From Bacteroidota bacterium (GTDB taxonomy: Bacteria > Bacteroidota > Bacteroidia > B-17B0 > Aurantibacillaceae): a DNA stretch of 64,000 nucleotides. This document shows positions 18,929-27,131 of this stretch, piece by piece (position 1 is the first letter of the stretch; each line of letters opens with the position of its first letter). The translations under genes were made by a program, and so were the position numbers. A model generated the notes under the pieces. It was not told the origin of the DNA. It worked only from the letters and a program-made list of their open reading frames with translations, and searched no databases. The stretch lies in NCBI GenBank assembly GCA_030681615.1, contig JAUXSA010000016.1, positions 1-64,000 of the forward strand, written 5' to 3'.

Positions 18929-19636
18929 TTATTTTTTGTCGAAGCCCATAAAGGCATAAGAAATTAAGTTGGCGCCCATCTTTAATGCTTTGATTCGGGT
19001 CTCTTCGCTGTCTTTATGTATTTCAGGGCTTTCCCAGCCATCACCAAGGTCGCACTCAAAATCATAAAAACAAACCAACCGGCCTTTATAAATTAAGCCA
19101 TAACCTTTTGGTGCAGAATTCTCATGCTCATGTACTTTTGGCAAACCATTGGCGAATTCAAATTTTTGATGATACACCGGGTGATTAAACGGTAACTCTA
19201 CAAGATCTAATTCGGGAAATACTTTTTTTAATTGTACGCGCACAAATTTATCCATACCGTAATTATCGCTTACGTGTAAAAAGCCACCCGCTAATAAATA
19301 ATTTCTTAAATTCTCTGCCTCCTGGCTAGAGAATATTACATTGCCATGACCCGTCATGTGCACAAAAGGATAATTATAGATCTCCATACTGCCGGCATCT
19401 ACAATTGCCTGCTCAGGATTAATAGTTGTTTTAATGTTATCGTTACAAAATTTAATAAGATTGGGTACAGATGTTTCTAAGTTGGCATACCAGTCGCCGC
19501 CACCATTATATTTTAGTACTGCAATTTGAAAACTGTAAGGGGGGATGGTATAGTACTCGCCAATTTTTAAAGCAGATCTTGACTGGCCAAAATGGAAAAT
19601 AAAAAATATTAAGATTATTTTTTTAAAAATAGCCAT
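18929..19636 (-). CDS. DUF4159 domain secreted protein
   Basis: A 235-residue exported protein with a signal peptide (MAIFKKIILIFFIFHFGQSRSA). The body is the DUF4159 domain: IAVLKYNGGGDWYANLETSVPNLIKFCND, YPFVHMTGHGNVIFSSQEAENLRNYLLAGGFLHVSDNYGMDKFVR, and GLIYKGRLVCFYDFECDLGDGWESPEI. The fold resembles the glutamine-amidotransferase-like domains of the wider family, but no catalytic Cys is evident at the usual place. It precedes the DUF5686 gene. Function unknown. Confidence 0.85.
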   Translation of the reverse strand: MAIFKKIILIFFIFHFGQSRSALKIGEYYTIPPYSFQIAVLKYNGGGDWYANLETSVPNLIKFCNDNIKTTINPEQAIVDAGSMEIYNYPFVHMTGHGNVIFSSQEAENLRNYLLAGGFLHVSDNYGMDKFVRVQLKKVFPELDLVELPFNHPVYHQKFEFANGLPKVHEHENSAPKGYGLIYKGRLVCFYDFECDLGDGWESPEIHKDSEETRIKALKMGANLISYAFMGFDKK

Positions 19637-19764
19637 TACAATTGTTTGAAATTTTCAGAGTACAAATTAGCGAAAATTTTCGGCTTTATGTCAATAATTA
19701 TTCTTTAAAAAGTACTAATAAAATAAATTAGCGCTATCAGTTTCCGCCTTTCAATTAGCAATAT

Positions 19765-20403
19765 TTATTCAGGTTTAAATTTCTTTTGCCATTCGTCTTT
19801 TGCCCAATCTATCTGTTCACCGGTTTTTTGCGTTAATTTTCCGGTAACATCCAGCCACCCTTCCCAAAACAAATATTTAGGGTCGCCATCTTTTGGTTTT
19901 TCTTTCGCCATATGCCCGCGCATATATATCTTGCCATCTTCTGTGGTTTTAACGTAAGAAACGATAGGGTTATTAAGCGCAGAATAAGCTCCAAGATTTT
20001 TATCCCATAATTGTTTCCCGGTCTTATCAAAACATACTACGCGTTCGTTTCCGCCTCTGTACACTTTGCTGTTGTATTCAAGCATAAAAACATAAAGATT
20101 TCCTTTTGTATCATCAGCAACAACTTGCGATTCCATTTCTTCAAAGCGGTCTTTGATCTTGCGTTTCCACAACTCCTTGCCTTTCTTGTCAAATTTATAA
20201 AGTGTATTATCGCCAAATGCTGCACCGCCACCATCTTTATTTAGTATCCATGGACCACCATAACCCACTTTATTAACAAAGGGCTCAAAGTAATTGGAAT
20301 ATCCGAGTCTTAACGGTGCAACTATTTTTTTTAAAGAATCTATGGTTAATTGCCCATAAACTATTGTGCTTAAAAACATAGTGGTAATAAATAAATACTT
20401 CAT
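19765..20403 (-). CDS. Secreted protein with PQQ-like beta repeats
   Basis: I choose ATG 20403 (212 residues), which begins directly with the signal peptide MKYLFITTMFLSTIVYGQ; an ATG four codons upstream is also in frame. Two PQQ-like strands are visible, LYKFDKKGKELWKRKI and VVCFDKTGKQLWDKNLG, so the protein may be a partial beta-propeller. The sequence ends FWEGWLDVTGKLTQKTGEQIDWAKDEWQKKFKPE. I do not recognise a specific family. It stands alone, with non-coding gaps of about 100-130 bp on both sides. Confidence 0.65.
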   Translation of the reverse strand: MKYLFITTMFLSTIVYGQLTIDSLKKIVAPLRLGYSNYFEPFVNKVGYGGPWILNKDGGGAAFGDNTLYKFDKKGKELWKRKIKDRFEEMESQVVADDTKGNLYVFMLEYNSKVYRGGNERVVCFDKTGKQLWDKNLGAYSALNNPIVSYVKTTEDGKIYMRGHMAKEKPKDGDPKYLFWEGWLDVTGKLTQKTGEQIDWAKDEWQKKFKPE

Positions 20404-20508
20404 ATGATTTTGCATTTAAAATTAATACAATCAGTTAATTTGAAATTACATAATAAATTTAAAATAATTTCTTCGGAATTTGTAAAAAGTATTTTGGAGA
20501 ACTTATTA

Positions 20509-21360
20509 TTATACATTTTTATAATACTCCACTAAAGCAATTGCTTGTTTAGCTTCTGTAACATCGTGTACACGCAGGATGGAAGCCCCGTTTAGCAAGG
20601 CAATGGTGTTTAAAACGGTGGTGCCGTTCAAAGAAGTTACAGGGTTGGTACCTATTATTTTATTGACCATACTTTTGCGCGAAAATCCCGCTAAAATAGG
20701 GTAATCGTTAAACTGATGTAAATTTTTTAAAAGTCGGTAATTGTGTTCCTGTGTTTTACCAAAACCAAAACCCACATCTATAATTATTTTTTTAAAATCC
20801 AGTGCGCTTAATTTTTCTAATTTTTTAGAAAGGGCGTCTTTAACTTCTGCAACCACATCTCCATAAACAGGGTTTTGTTGCATGGTTCGGGGTGTGCCCT
20901 GCATATGCATTAAAACATACGGTAAATTTAGTTTAGTTATGGTTTCAAACATGGCGGTATCCATATCGCCCCCGCTAATGTCGTTAATAATATCGGCGCC
21001 ATGCTCGGCACTTTTTTTTGCTATTGAAGCATAAAAGGTATCAATACTTATAAAAATGTCAGGAAATTTATTGCGTATGGCCGGTAGATATTTCTCTAAT
21101 CTTTCCCATTCTTCCTCAGCACTTATTGTTGTAGCTCCTGGCCTTGAAGAAGCTGCCCCAATATCAATAATATGAGCACCTTGCTTTATTTTCTCTTCTA
21201 CATCCTGCAAAATATCGTTCACATTACTGTATTTGCCGCCATCGTAAAAGCTATCGGGTGTAATGTTCACAATAGCCATTATTAAAGGTTTAATAAATGT
21301 TAATGATTTGCTATTGCAAGTGTATTCTATTGGGTTAATTTCGCTATTTTTATTGTCCAT
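20509..21360 (-). CDS. folP: Dihydropteroate synthase
   Basis: A TIM-barrel enzyme of 283 residues that joins p-aminobenzoate to 6-hydroxymethyl-dihydropterin diphosphate in folate synthesis and is the sulfonamide target. Motifs seen are IMAIVNITPDSFYDGG (loop 1), IIDIGAASSRPGA (loop 2, family DIGGESTRPGA), PYVLMHMQGTPRTMQ, IIIDVGFGFGKT, GFSRKSM and ILRVHDV. Its ATG at 21360 lies only 7 bp from the ATG of the divergent DUF1599 gene, so each gene's promoter must lie inside the other's coding region. Confidence 0.95.
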   Translation of the reverse strand: MDNKNSEINPIEYTCNSKSLTFIKPLIMAIVNITPDSFYDGGKYSNVNDILQDVEEKIKQGAHIIDIGAASSRPGATTISAEEEWERLEKYLPAIRNKFPDIFISIDTFYASIAKKSAEHGADIINDISGGDMDTAMFETITKLNLPYVLMHMQGTPRTMQQNPVYGDVVAEVKDALSKKLEKLSALDFKKIIIDVGFGFGKTQEHNYRLLKNLHQFNDYPILAGFSRKSMVNKIIGTNPVTSLNGTTVLNTIALLNGASILRVHDVTEAKQAIALVEYYKNV

Positions 21361-21367
21361 ACGCTAT

Positions 21368-21904
21368 ATGACTACTACATCAAAACAATACGACGCAGCC
21401 ATTTCTCAATGCAAAGATATCTTTTTAAAGAAGATGAAAGACTATGGCACTGCCTGGCGCAATTTAAGGCCTACTTCTTTAACCGACCAGATCTTTATAA
21501 AGGCCCAAAGGATAAAGAGTATTGAGGAAAAAGGTACCCAAAAAATAGTGGATGATATTAAAGGCGAGTATATTGGTATAATAAACTATTGCATTATAGC
21601 CCTTATTCAGCTTGAATTGGCGAATGATACACGGGTAGACCTGCCTTATGATGAGGTGGCAAATTTATACATTAAATATGCCGACCAAACCAAAAAATTA
21701 ATGGAAGACAAGAACCACGATTATGGTGAGGCCTGGCGTGATATGCGGTTAAGCTCTTTAACCGACCTGATCTTAATGAAGGTGTTTAGAGTGAAACAGA
21801 TAGAGGACAACCAGGGCAAGACCATTATTAGCGAAGGGGTTGATGCCAATTATATGGACATGATCAACTATTCGGTGTTTGCCTTAATTAAGCTGGCCAA
21901 ATAG
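21368..21904 (+). CDS. DUF1599 protein (nucleotide-modification-associated domain) with internal duplication
   Basis: From ATG 21368 the protein has 178 residues. The frame is open back to 21263, but that would overlap folP. It consists of two copies of one unit. Copy one reads CKDIFLKKMKDYGTAWRNLRPTSLTDQIFIKAQRIKSIEE. Copy two reads TKKLMEDKNHDYGEAWRDMRLSSLTDLILMKVFRVKQIED. Each is followed by a DYxxIINY/DMINYSVFALI helix. This is DUF1599 (also named Nmad1), whose biochemical role is not settled. The gene is next to folP and the DoxX-like gene, an arrangement I recall from other Bacteroidota. Confidence 0.85.
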   Translation: MTTTSKQYDAAISQCKDIFLKKMKDYGTAWRNLRPTSLTDQIFIKAQRIKSIEEKGTQKIVDDIKGEYIGIINYCIIALIQLELANDTRVDLPYDEVANLYIKYADQTKKLMEDKNHDYGEAWRDMRLSSLTDLILMKVFRVKQIEDNQGKTIISEGVDANYMDMINYSVFALIKLAK

Positions 21905-21972
21905 TTAAAAAAAATTAATTTAACTTTTATAGTACACAATACTGGATATCTTTAAAAAAACAAAGCACTGAT

Positions 21973-23292
21973 ATGAAAAAATTTTTAGCCTCAAACGCAT
22001 TTCGTTTTATTTGGTCGGCCGGATTAGCAATAATCATTTATATGATAACGCCGCCTTGTTTTAGCAGAACCACTTTAGCTATTTTAATTGCTATTGAATT
22101 ACTTTTAATTAACGGCGCTGGGTATATTGCAAAAATACCAATGATAACACATGTGGCCAGGTTTTTAGTTGGTGGTTTATTTATTTTTTCAGGTTTTATT
22201 AAGGCAAATGATCCCTTAGGTTTTTCGTATAAACTAAAAGAATATTTCGAAGTATTTCAAAACGATACAGGGATGGCATTTTTCGAATGGTTTGCGCATA
22301 TTGCATTGCCATTGGCAATTATTATTTGTGCCAGCGAAATTATTTTAGGTGTAATGTTGCTAATAGGATATCGCACTAAATTAACGTTGTGGTTATTGTT
22401 CGCTCAAATTGCTTTCTTTACTTTTTTAACTTTTTATTCTGCCTGTTTCAACAAGGTAACGCATTGCGGTTGTTTTGGCGATTTCTTAAAATTAAAACCA
22501 TGGGAAAGTTTTTGGAAAGACATTGCCTTGATGATCCTGATCACCATTTTATTTGCAGGAAAAGATAATATTCGCGAATTGTTTGCGCCAATGATCATCA
22601 GCACTTTATTTTTAATGGGTGTTGTTTTCTCAATAGGTTTTCCTATTTATGCTTACCGTAATTTACCTCCGTTAGATTTCAGAGCTTATGCACCCGGAGA
22701 GAATATTAAAGACAATATGAAACTTTTGCCTACCTATAAACCTGCAGAGTATGAAACAGGCTTTATTTATGAGAATTTAAAGAACGGTAAAAAAGAACAC
22801 TTTAATTTAAAAAATTATCCTTGGCAGGATACCCTTACCTGGAAATGGGTAGCAACCGATAATATACTGGTTAAAGATGCAGTAGATGCACCAAGGATAA
22901 CAGACTTTACGGTAAATAATTTAGATGGTGTTGCCATTACAGATTCGGTTTTAAATGATAAGAATTATAGTTTCTGGTTAATTGTTTACGATCTTAAAGA
23001 AACAGAGGATGATCCTTCGCTTATGGCTAAGATCAACGATTTTTACAAATTAGCTACAATTGAAAAATATAAATTTATTGCATTTACTGCGAGCAGTGCC
23101 AGCGATATAGATGAGTTTAAACACAAACATAATGCCTTATTTGATTTTGCATCGGTGGATGGAATTGTTCTGAAAACAATGATCCGTAGTAACCCGGGCT
23201 TAATGCTTGTAAAAGATGGAAGTGTGATCGCCAACTGGCATCACAACAACTTTCCTGGCTTTGGCGATGTGAAACAAAAACATATGAAATAA
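21973..23292 (+). CDS. DoxX/MauE-like membrane protein, BT_3928 family
   Basis: A 439-residue protein. The N-terminal 230 residues hold about seven hydrophobic helices, with the DoxX-like motif VARFLVGGLFIFSGFIKANDPLGFSYKLKEYFEVF and the MauE-like segment FNKVTHCGCFGDFLKLKPWESFWKDI (Cys pair CGC). The C-terminal 200 residues are soluble and look thioredoxin-like: FWLIVYDLKETEDDP and LMLVKDGSVIANWHHNNFP. The layout suggests membrane-linked redox or disulfide chemistry, which is inference. It follows the DUF1599 gene and ends before a strong terminator. Confidence 0.75.
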   Translation: MKKFLASNAFRFIWSAGLAIIIYMITPPCFSRTTLAILIAIELLLINGAGYIAKIPMITHVARFLVGGLFIFSGFIKANDPLGFSYKLKEYFEVFQNDTGMAFFEWFAHIALPLAIIICASEIILGVMLLIGYRTKLTLWLLFAQIAFFTFLTFYSACFNKVTHCGCFGDFLKLKPWESFWKDIALMILITILFAGKDNIRELFAPMIISTLFLMGVVFSIGFPIYAYRNLPPLDFRAYAPGENIKDNMKLLPTYKPAEYETGFIYENLKNGKKEHFNLKNYPWQDTLTWKWVATDNILVKDAVDAPRITDFTVNNLDGVAITDSVLNDKNYSFWLIVYDLKETEDDPSLMAKINDFYKLATIEKYKFIAFTASSASDIDEFKHKHNALFDFASVDGIVLKTMIRSNPGLMLVKDGSVIANWHHNNFPGFGDVKQKHMK

Positions 23293-23348
23293 TTGAGTTT
23301 AAAGTTTTGAAGGTTTAAAAAATTTTGAAAGAAATATAGATCATTATT

Positions 23349-23384
23349 AAAAACCCTTTCATGTTTTAACAGAAAGGGTTTTTT
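23349..23384 (+). terminator. Rho-independent terminator after the DoxX-like gene
   Basis: AAAAACCCTTTC pairs perfectly with GAAAGGGTTTTT around an 11-nt loop, followed by a T-run. It separates the DoxX-like gene from the next pair of genes, whose first ATG is 9 bp further on. Confidence 0.9.
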
Positions 23385-23393
23385 ATTAAAAAA

Positions 23394-23873
23394 ATGAAAG
23401 CGGCAGGTTTAAGCGATATAAAAAAGGAGTTGGAGTTTCTTGAACCTAAGAAGTTGTTGGAGCTTTGTATTGCGTTAGCAAAGTATAAAAAAGATAATAA
23501 AGAATATTTAGGTTTTTTGTTGTTTGAAGAGCATGATAAAACACAATTCATAAAAGAAGTAAAATTAGAAATTGATGAGCACTTCGAATTATTAAAATTA
23601 CAATCCAATTTATATTACGCTAAAAAAAGTCTGCGCAAATTGTTGCGTATCATTACCAAATACACCAAGTATGTTGATGACAAAGGACTTTCTGCCGAAA
23701 TGTATATTTATTTTTGTGCGAAATTAAAAAACTCCGGCATTCCTTATCACAAAAGCCAAATGCTGGTAAATTTAATGGAGCAGCAATTAAAAAAGATCAA
23801 TACTTTAATTACAACCTTGCATCCCGATCTTCAAAACGATTTTTTAAACGATCTCGAAAAAATAGATAATTAA
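23394..23873 (+). CDS. Conserved hypothetical helical protein, 159 aa
   Basis: A cytoplasmic, lysine-rich, almost fully helical protein (SDIKKELEFLEPKKLLELCIALAKYKKDNKEYLGFLLFEEHDK ... YAKKSLRKLLRIITKYTKYV). I do not recognise the family. Its stop codon TAA shares one base with the ATG of the DUF3820 gene (TAATG), so the two are translationally coupled. Confidence 0.75.
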   Translation: MKAAGLSDIKKELEFLEPKKLLELCIALAKYKKDNKEYLGFLLFEEHDKTQFIKEVKLEIDEHFELLKLQSNLYYAKKSLRKLLRIITKYTKYVDDKGLSAEMYIYFCAKLKNSGIPYHKSQMLVNLMEQQLKKINTLITTLHPDLQNDFLNDLEKIDN

Positions 23874-24112
23874 TGTCAGGCCTACCGGATCCACAAATGT
23901 TATTAGAGCTGGTAAAAATGCCAATGCCTTATGGTCGTTATAAAGGGGTAATACTTTATAAACTTCCTGTTTCTTATTTGGAATGGTTTAACCGTAAAGG
24001 TTTTCCTGCAGGAAAATTAGGGATGTTATTAAATACTTTATATGAGATAAAACTAAACGGCCTTGAGTTTTTGTTAGAGCGAATAAAAAAAGAGGCCAAT
24101 ATAAATTATTAA
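23873..24112 (+). CDS. DUF3820 family protein
   Basis: A 79-residue protein with MPMPYGRYKGVILYKLPVSYLEWFNRKGFPAGKLGMLLNTLYEIKLNGLEFLLERI. The MPFGKYKG..L..LP..YL.W...KGFP.G.LG.L......I..NGL pattern is DUF3820, a short cytoplasmic family that is also found fused to exonuclease domains; its role is not known. It is coupled to the upstream gene by a 1-bp overlap. Confidence 0.85.
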   Translation: MSGLPDPQMLLELVKMPMPYGRYKGVILYKLPVSYLEWFNRKGFPAGKLGMLLNTLYEIKLNGLEFLLERIKKEANINY

Positions 24113-24151
24113 TTAATATTTGTATTTTTAACTGTAATTAAAAACAAGCCC

Positions 24152-24604
24152 ATGAAACATATCATATTTCTTTTTTTAATTTTAATTGGATCTGTACAAA
24201 TGAATGGCCAAACAAAACCGGCTTACGATTCTACTTTAGCTAAAAAACTTGGCGCTGATGACTACGGTATGAAAAGTTATATTATGGTGTTATTAAAGAG
24301 CGGAACTTATAAAGCAAAAGATAAAAAAGAATCAGATTCACTTTTCAGGGGGCACATGGATAATATTATTAGCCTTGCAAACGCCGGAAAATTAGCTTTA
24401 GCAGGCCCCTTTGGTAAGAACGACCTTTATAGAGGTGTATTTATCTTTAATGTAAAGACTATTGATGAAGCTAAACTCTTATGCGAAAAGGATCCTGCCA
24501 TTAAAATTAACCTGTTTGCGGTTGATTATCTGCCATGGTACGGCTCTGCTGCTGTGATGGAGGTTAATAACATCCATAAGACCATCGAAAAGAAATCACA
24601 TTAG
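24152..24604 (+). CDS. Exported YCII-related domain protein
   Basis: A 150-residue protein with a signal peptide (MKHIIFLFLILIGSVQMNGQ), followed by a dimeric alpha/beta-barrel YCII-like domain: SYIMVLLKSG, FRGHMDNIISLANAGKLALAGPFGKNDLYRGVFIFNVKTIDEAKLLCEKDPAIKINLFAVDYLPWYG. The His-Asp pair typical of YCII is represented by GHMDNI. Most YCII proteins are cytoplasmic; exported forms are common in Bacteroidota, and their function is unknown. Confidence 0.85.
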   Translation: MKHIIFLFLILIGSVQMNGQTKPAYDSTLAKKLGADDYGMKSYIMVLLKSGTYKAKDKKESDSLFRGHMDNIISLANAGKLALAGPFGKNDLYRGVFIFNVKTIDEAKLLCEKDPAIKINLFAVDYLPWYGSAAVMEVNNIHKTIEKKSH

Positions 24605-24615
24605 CAATCAAATAA

Positions 24616-26820
24616 ATGAGAGTTGTTTTAATAATTCTTTTTTTCTTTTTAATAATAAAAATTCCTGCGCAAGAGGAGCAGGTAGAACTTTTATATAAAG
24701 CATTAAAAGTTGCCAAACACGATACGGTAAAACTTGGTCTCCGTTGCAGGATAGGTATTTTAGAACCTATATTACGATTACCTTATTGGGATAGTATTTT
24801 AAATGAAGCAAACAAAAAAGGATATAAATATTATGAAGGCTTAGCATTGAATGGACTTGGTACAGTGTATGATGAGATAGATGAAGGCGATACTACCAGG
24901 TCTTTTGCTGCTTTTAATAAGGCCATGAAAATTTTTGAAGAGATCGGCGATAAAAAAGAGGTAGCGCATAGTCTTCATGTAATTGGTTATATCTATTACG
25001 ATCGGGGTGATGTGCCAATATCATTAGTGTATTACAAAAAGAGTTTAAAGATCAGGCAAGAGATAGATTTTAAAGCAGGCATTGGCGAATCGTTAAACAA
25101 TATTGGATTTATATATCAAAGTCTTGGTGATATAAGTCAGGCTTTAGATTATTATCATAAAGCAATAAAAATTTTTGAAGAGATAGGTGATAAAAAAAAT
25201 GAGGCCTATCTTTTAAATAATATCGCTTTTTTATATCAGGGACAAGGAGATACAATTAAAGTGCTTGAAAATTATTATAAAAGTTTAAAGATCTCAAAAG
25301 AGATCGATGATAAGCCTGGTATTTCAGGCATTTATAATAATCTATCGGTAATATATCAAAACCGAAAAGATGTTACGAATGCATTAAAATATGCTAAGCA
25401 AAGTTTAAGCATCCGAAAAGAAATCGGTGATAAGAGAGGGATTGCCGCTTGCCTTAATAATATTGGCGCTGCTTTAGAGATCCGGGATGATCAAAGCTCT
25501 GGTAACTACAATGAACCGCTTGATTATTATATGCAGGCCTTTGAGATCCGTAAAATGATAAACGATAAGAGTGCAATTGCAAGATCATATAGTAGTATAG
25601 GGCTTATTTATTATAAGCAAAAAAATTACACCAAAGCACTGGAGTATGCTGAGAATGGTTTTAAAATATCTAAAGACCTTGGTTTTCCCGGAAACATTAG
25701 CTCTTCAGCAAAGCTCTTATATAAAATATATAAACAACAAAATAATGTGGCAAAAGCCCTCGACATGCATGAGCTTTTTATTTTTATGAAGGATAGTGTT
25801 AATAATGAGGAAACGCGTAAATCAAGTGTGAGAAAACAATTTCAATACGAATATGATAAAAAAGTTACTGCCGATAGTGTAAGAACGATTGAGGAGAAAA
25901 AAACTGTTGCCTTGCAATTAAAACAAGAAAAAACACAACGTTATGCTTTATATGGCGGCTTAATGTTAGTGCTGATATTTGCAGGTTTTATGTTTAACCG
26001 TTTTAAGATCACACAAAAACAAAAAGTTGTTATTGAACAGCAAAAAAATATTGTTGAAGAAAAACAAAAGGAGATCGTTGACTCTATTACATACGCCAAA
26101 CGTTTGCAAGAAGCAATTTTACCGGCAGAAATATTTTGGAGTCAGAATTTTAAGAATGGATTTTTTTATTATCAGCCTAAGGATATTGTTGCCGGTGATT
26201 TTTACTGGCTCGAAAAAATTGGCGATACGGTAATGTTTGCTGTTGCAGATTGTACTGGGCATGGTGTGCCGGGCGCATTGGTTTCGGTAGTTTGTAGTAA
26301 TGCTTTAAACAGAACTGTTTTAGAGTTTGACATTAATGACCCTGGCAAAATTTTAGACAAGACCCGTGAATTGGTTATTTCTACTTTCGAAAAAAGTGGT
26401 GAAGAGGTAAAAGACGGAATGGATATTAGCCTTTGTTGTTTAAATACTAAAACAAAGGAATTACAGTGGGCCGGTGCCAACAATCCCATTTGGTATGTTT
26501 CTTCTGACGATATGACCATACATGAAATAAAAGGAGATAAACAACCAATTGGCAAATATGCAATTCAAAGACCCTTTACTTCTCATAAGGTCCAATTAAA
26601 TAAAGGTGATACAATTTATCTTTTCACTGATGGTTTGGCCGACCAGTTTGGCGGGCCCAAAGGCAAAAAATTCAAGTATAAAATGTTAAAAGAGATACTC
26701 CTGGCAAACATTTCCCGGTCAATGGATGACCAAAAAGAAGTACTCGAAAATGCCTTTAATGCCTGGAAAGGCCAGCTGGAGCAGGTGGACGATGTTTGTG
26801 TTATTGGTGTAAGACTATAA
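24616..26820 (+). CDS. TPR sensor with PP2C-type SpoIIE serine phosphatase domain
   Basis: A 734-residue signalling protein. It has a signal-like N terminus (MRVVLIILFFFLIIKIPAQ), then about eight TPR units at residues 30-395 (for example SLVYYKKSLKIRQEIDFKAGIGESLNNIGFIYQSLGDISQALDYYHKAI). A transmembrane helix near 442-462 (YALYGGLMLVLIFAGFMFNRF) and a short coiled coil (KVVIEQQKNIVEEKQKEIVDSITYAKRLQEAILP) lead to a SpoIIE/PP2C phosphatase at 500-734. Metal-binding Asp motifs are seen in DIVAGDFYWLE, VADCTGHGVPGALVS, IYLFTDGLADQFGG and VDDVCVIGVRL. The TPR part is probably periplasmic and the phosphatase cytoplasmic. The likely substrate class is anti-sigma antagonists, which is inference. 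Its 3' end is followed by a duplicated tail. Confidence 0.88.
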   Translation: MRVVLIILFFFLIIKIPAQEEQVELLYKALKVAKHDTVKLGLRCRIGILEPILRLPYWDSILNEANKKGYKYYEGLALNGLGTVYDEIDEGDTTRSFAAFNKAMKIFEEIGDKKEVAHSLHVIGYIYYDRGDVPISLVYYKKSLKIRQEIDFKAGIGESLNNIGFIYQSLGDISQALDYYHKAIKIFEEIGDKKNEAYLLNNIAFLYQGQGDTIKVLENYYKSLKISKEIDDKPGISGIYNNLSVIYQNRKDVTNALKYAKQSLSIRKEIGDKRGIAACLNNIGAALEIRDDQSSGNYNEPLDYYMQAFEIRKMINDKSAIARSYSSIGLIYYKQKNYTKALEYAENGFKISKDLGFPGNISSSAKLLYKIYKQQNNVAKALDMHELFIFMKDSVNNEETRKSSVRKQFQYEYDKKVTADSVRTIEEKKTVALQLKQEKTQRYALYGGLMLVLIFAGFMFNRFKITQKQKVVIEQQKNIVEEKQKEIVDSITYAKRLQEAILPAEIFWSQNFKNGFFYYQPKDIVAGDFYWLEKIGDTVMFAVADCTGHGVPGALVSVVCSNALNRTVLEFDINDPGKILDKTRELVISTFEKSGEEVKDGMDISLCCLNTKTKELQWAGANNPIWYVSSDDMTIHEIKGDKQPIGKYAIQRPFTSHKVQLNKGDTIYLFTDGLADQFGGPKGKKFKYKMLKEILLANISRSMDDQKEVLENAFNAWKGQLEQVDDVCVIGVRL

Positions 26821-26871
26821 CACAAACGAGTCAGTTTATCCTGAGCAAAGCCGAAGGAATGTTTGTGTTAT
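26817..26871. repeat. Inverted repeat with a dispersed CCTGAGC...GAAGG element, after the SpoIIE gene
   Basis: ATAACACAAAC at 26817-26827 and GTTTGTGTTAT at 26861-26871 form a perfect 11-bp inverted repeat. The loop holds TTATCCTGAGCAAAGCCGAA, a form of the CCTGAGC-N-GAAGG intergenic element common in many bacterial genomes. The arms overlap the stop codon of the SpoIIE gene and a second copy of its tail. It may act as a weak terminator; there is no T-run. Confidence 0.6.
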
Positions 26872-26887
26872 TGGCTTTCGTTTATAA
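26858..26887 (+). pseudogene. Tail fragment of a second SpoIIE-type phosphatase gene
   Basis: These 30 bases read N-V-C-V-I-G-F-R-L-stop. The intact gene ends D-V-C-V-I-G-V-R-L-stop 38 bp upstream. The 16 bases ATGTTTGTGTTATTGG occur at 26792-26807 and again at 26859-26874. The C-terminal D-D-x-x-V-x-G-x-x is typical for this phosphatase family, so the second copy looks like the last codons of a lost paralogue left after recombination. The piece is short, so chance cannot be fully excluded. Confidence 0.5.
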
Positions 26888-27131
26888 ATACCCTCATATT
26901 TTTTGGCAAGAACTAATTATTTCAACTTATTTATTTTGCAAAAATCAACCTTTTTAGAACTTTTATTTGCAAAAAATGCAAAAAGCCAGAGCTGGTTTTG
27001 ATGAAAATATACTTTTTTTCAAAATTCAAAGACCTTCCAAAAACCCTTTTATTTTTCCGTAAGTTTTCACGCCTCGTTAAGCCGACTTTTGTTTTATAAA
27101 TTATTAATTAACTAGATAAAATAAAACACAA
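26888..27131. other. Non-coding gap, no gene seen
   Basis: AT-rich stretch between the SpoIIE tail fragment and the propeller gene. It has two TTTGCAAAAA-like words near 26934 and 26969, but no reading frame, terminator or clear promoter that I can support. Confidence 0.5.

Noticed and set aside
21263-21367. Upstream in-frame start of the DUF1599 protein
   Set aside because: It would overlap folP by about 98 bp and add a hydrophobic segment that the family does not have; ATG 21368 fits the domain start.
26817-26871. Inverted repeat as a standard Rho-independent terminator
   Set aside because: The loop is 33 nt and no T-run follows; the arms are explained by a dispersed element and the duplicated gene tail.
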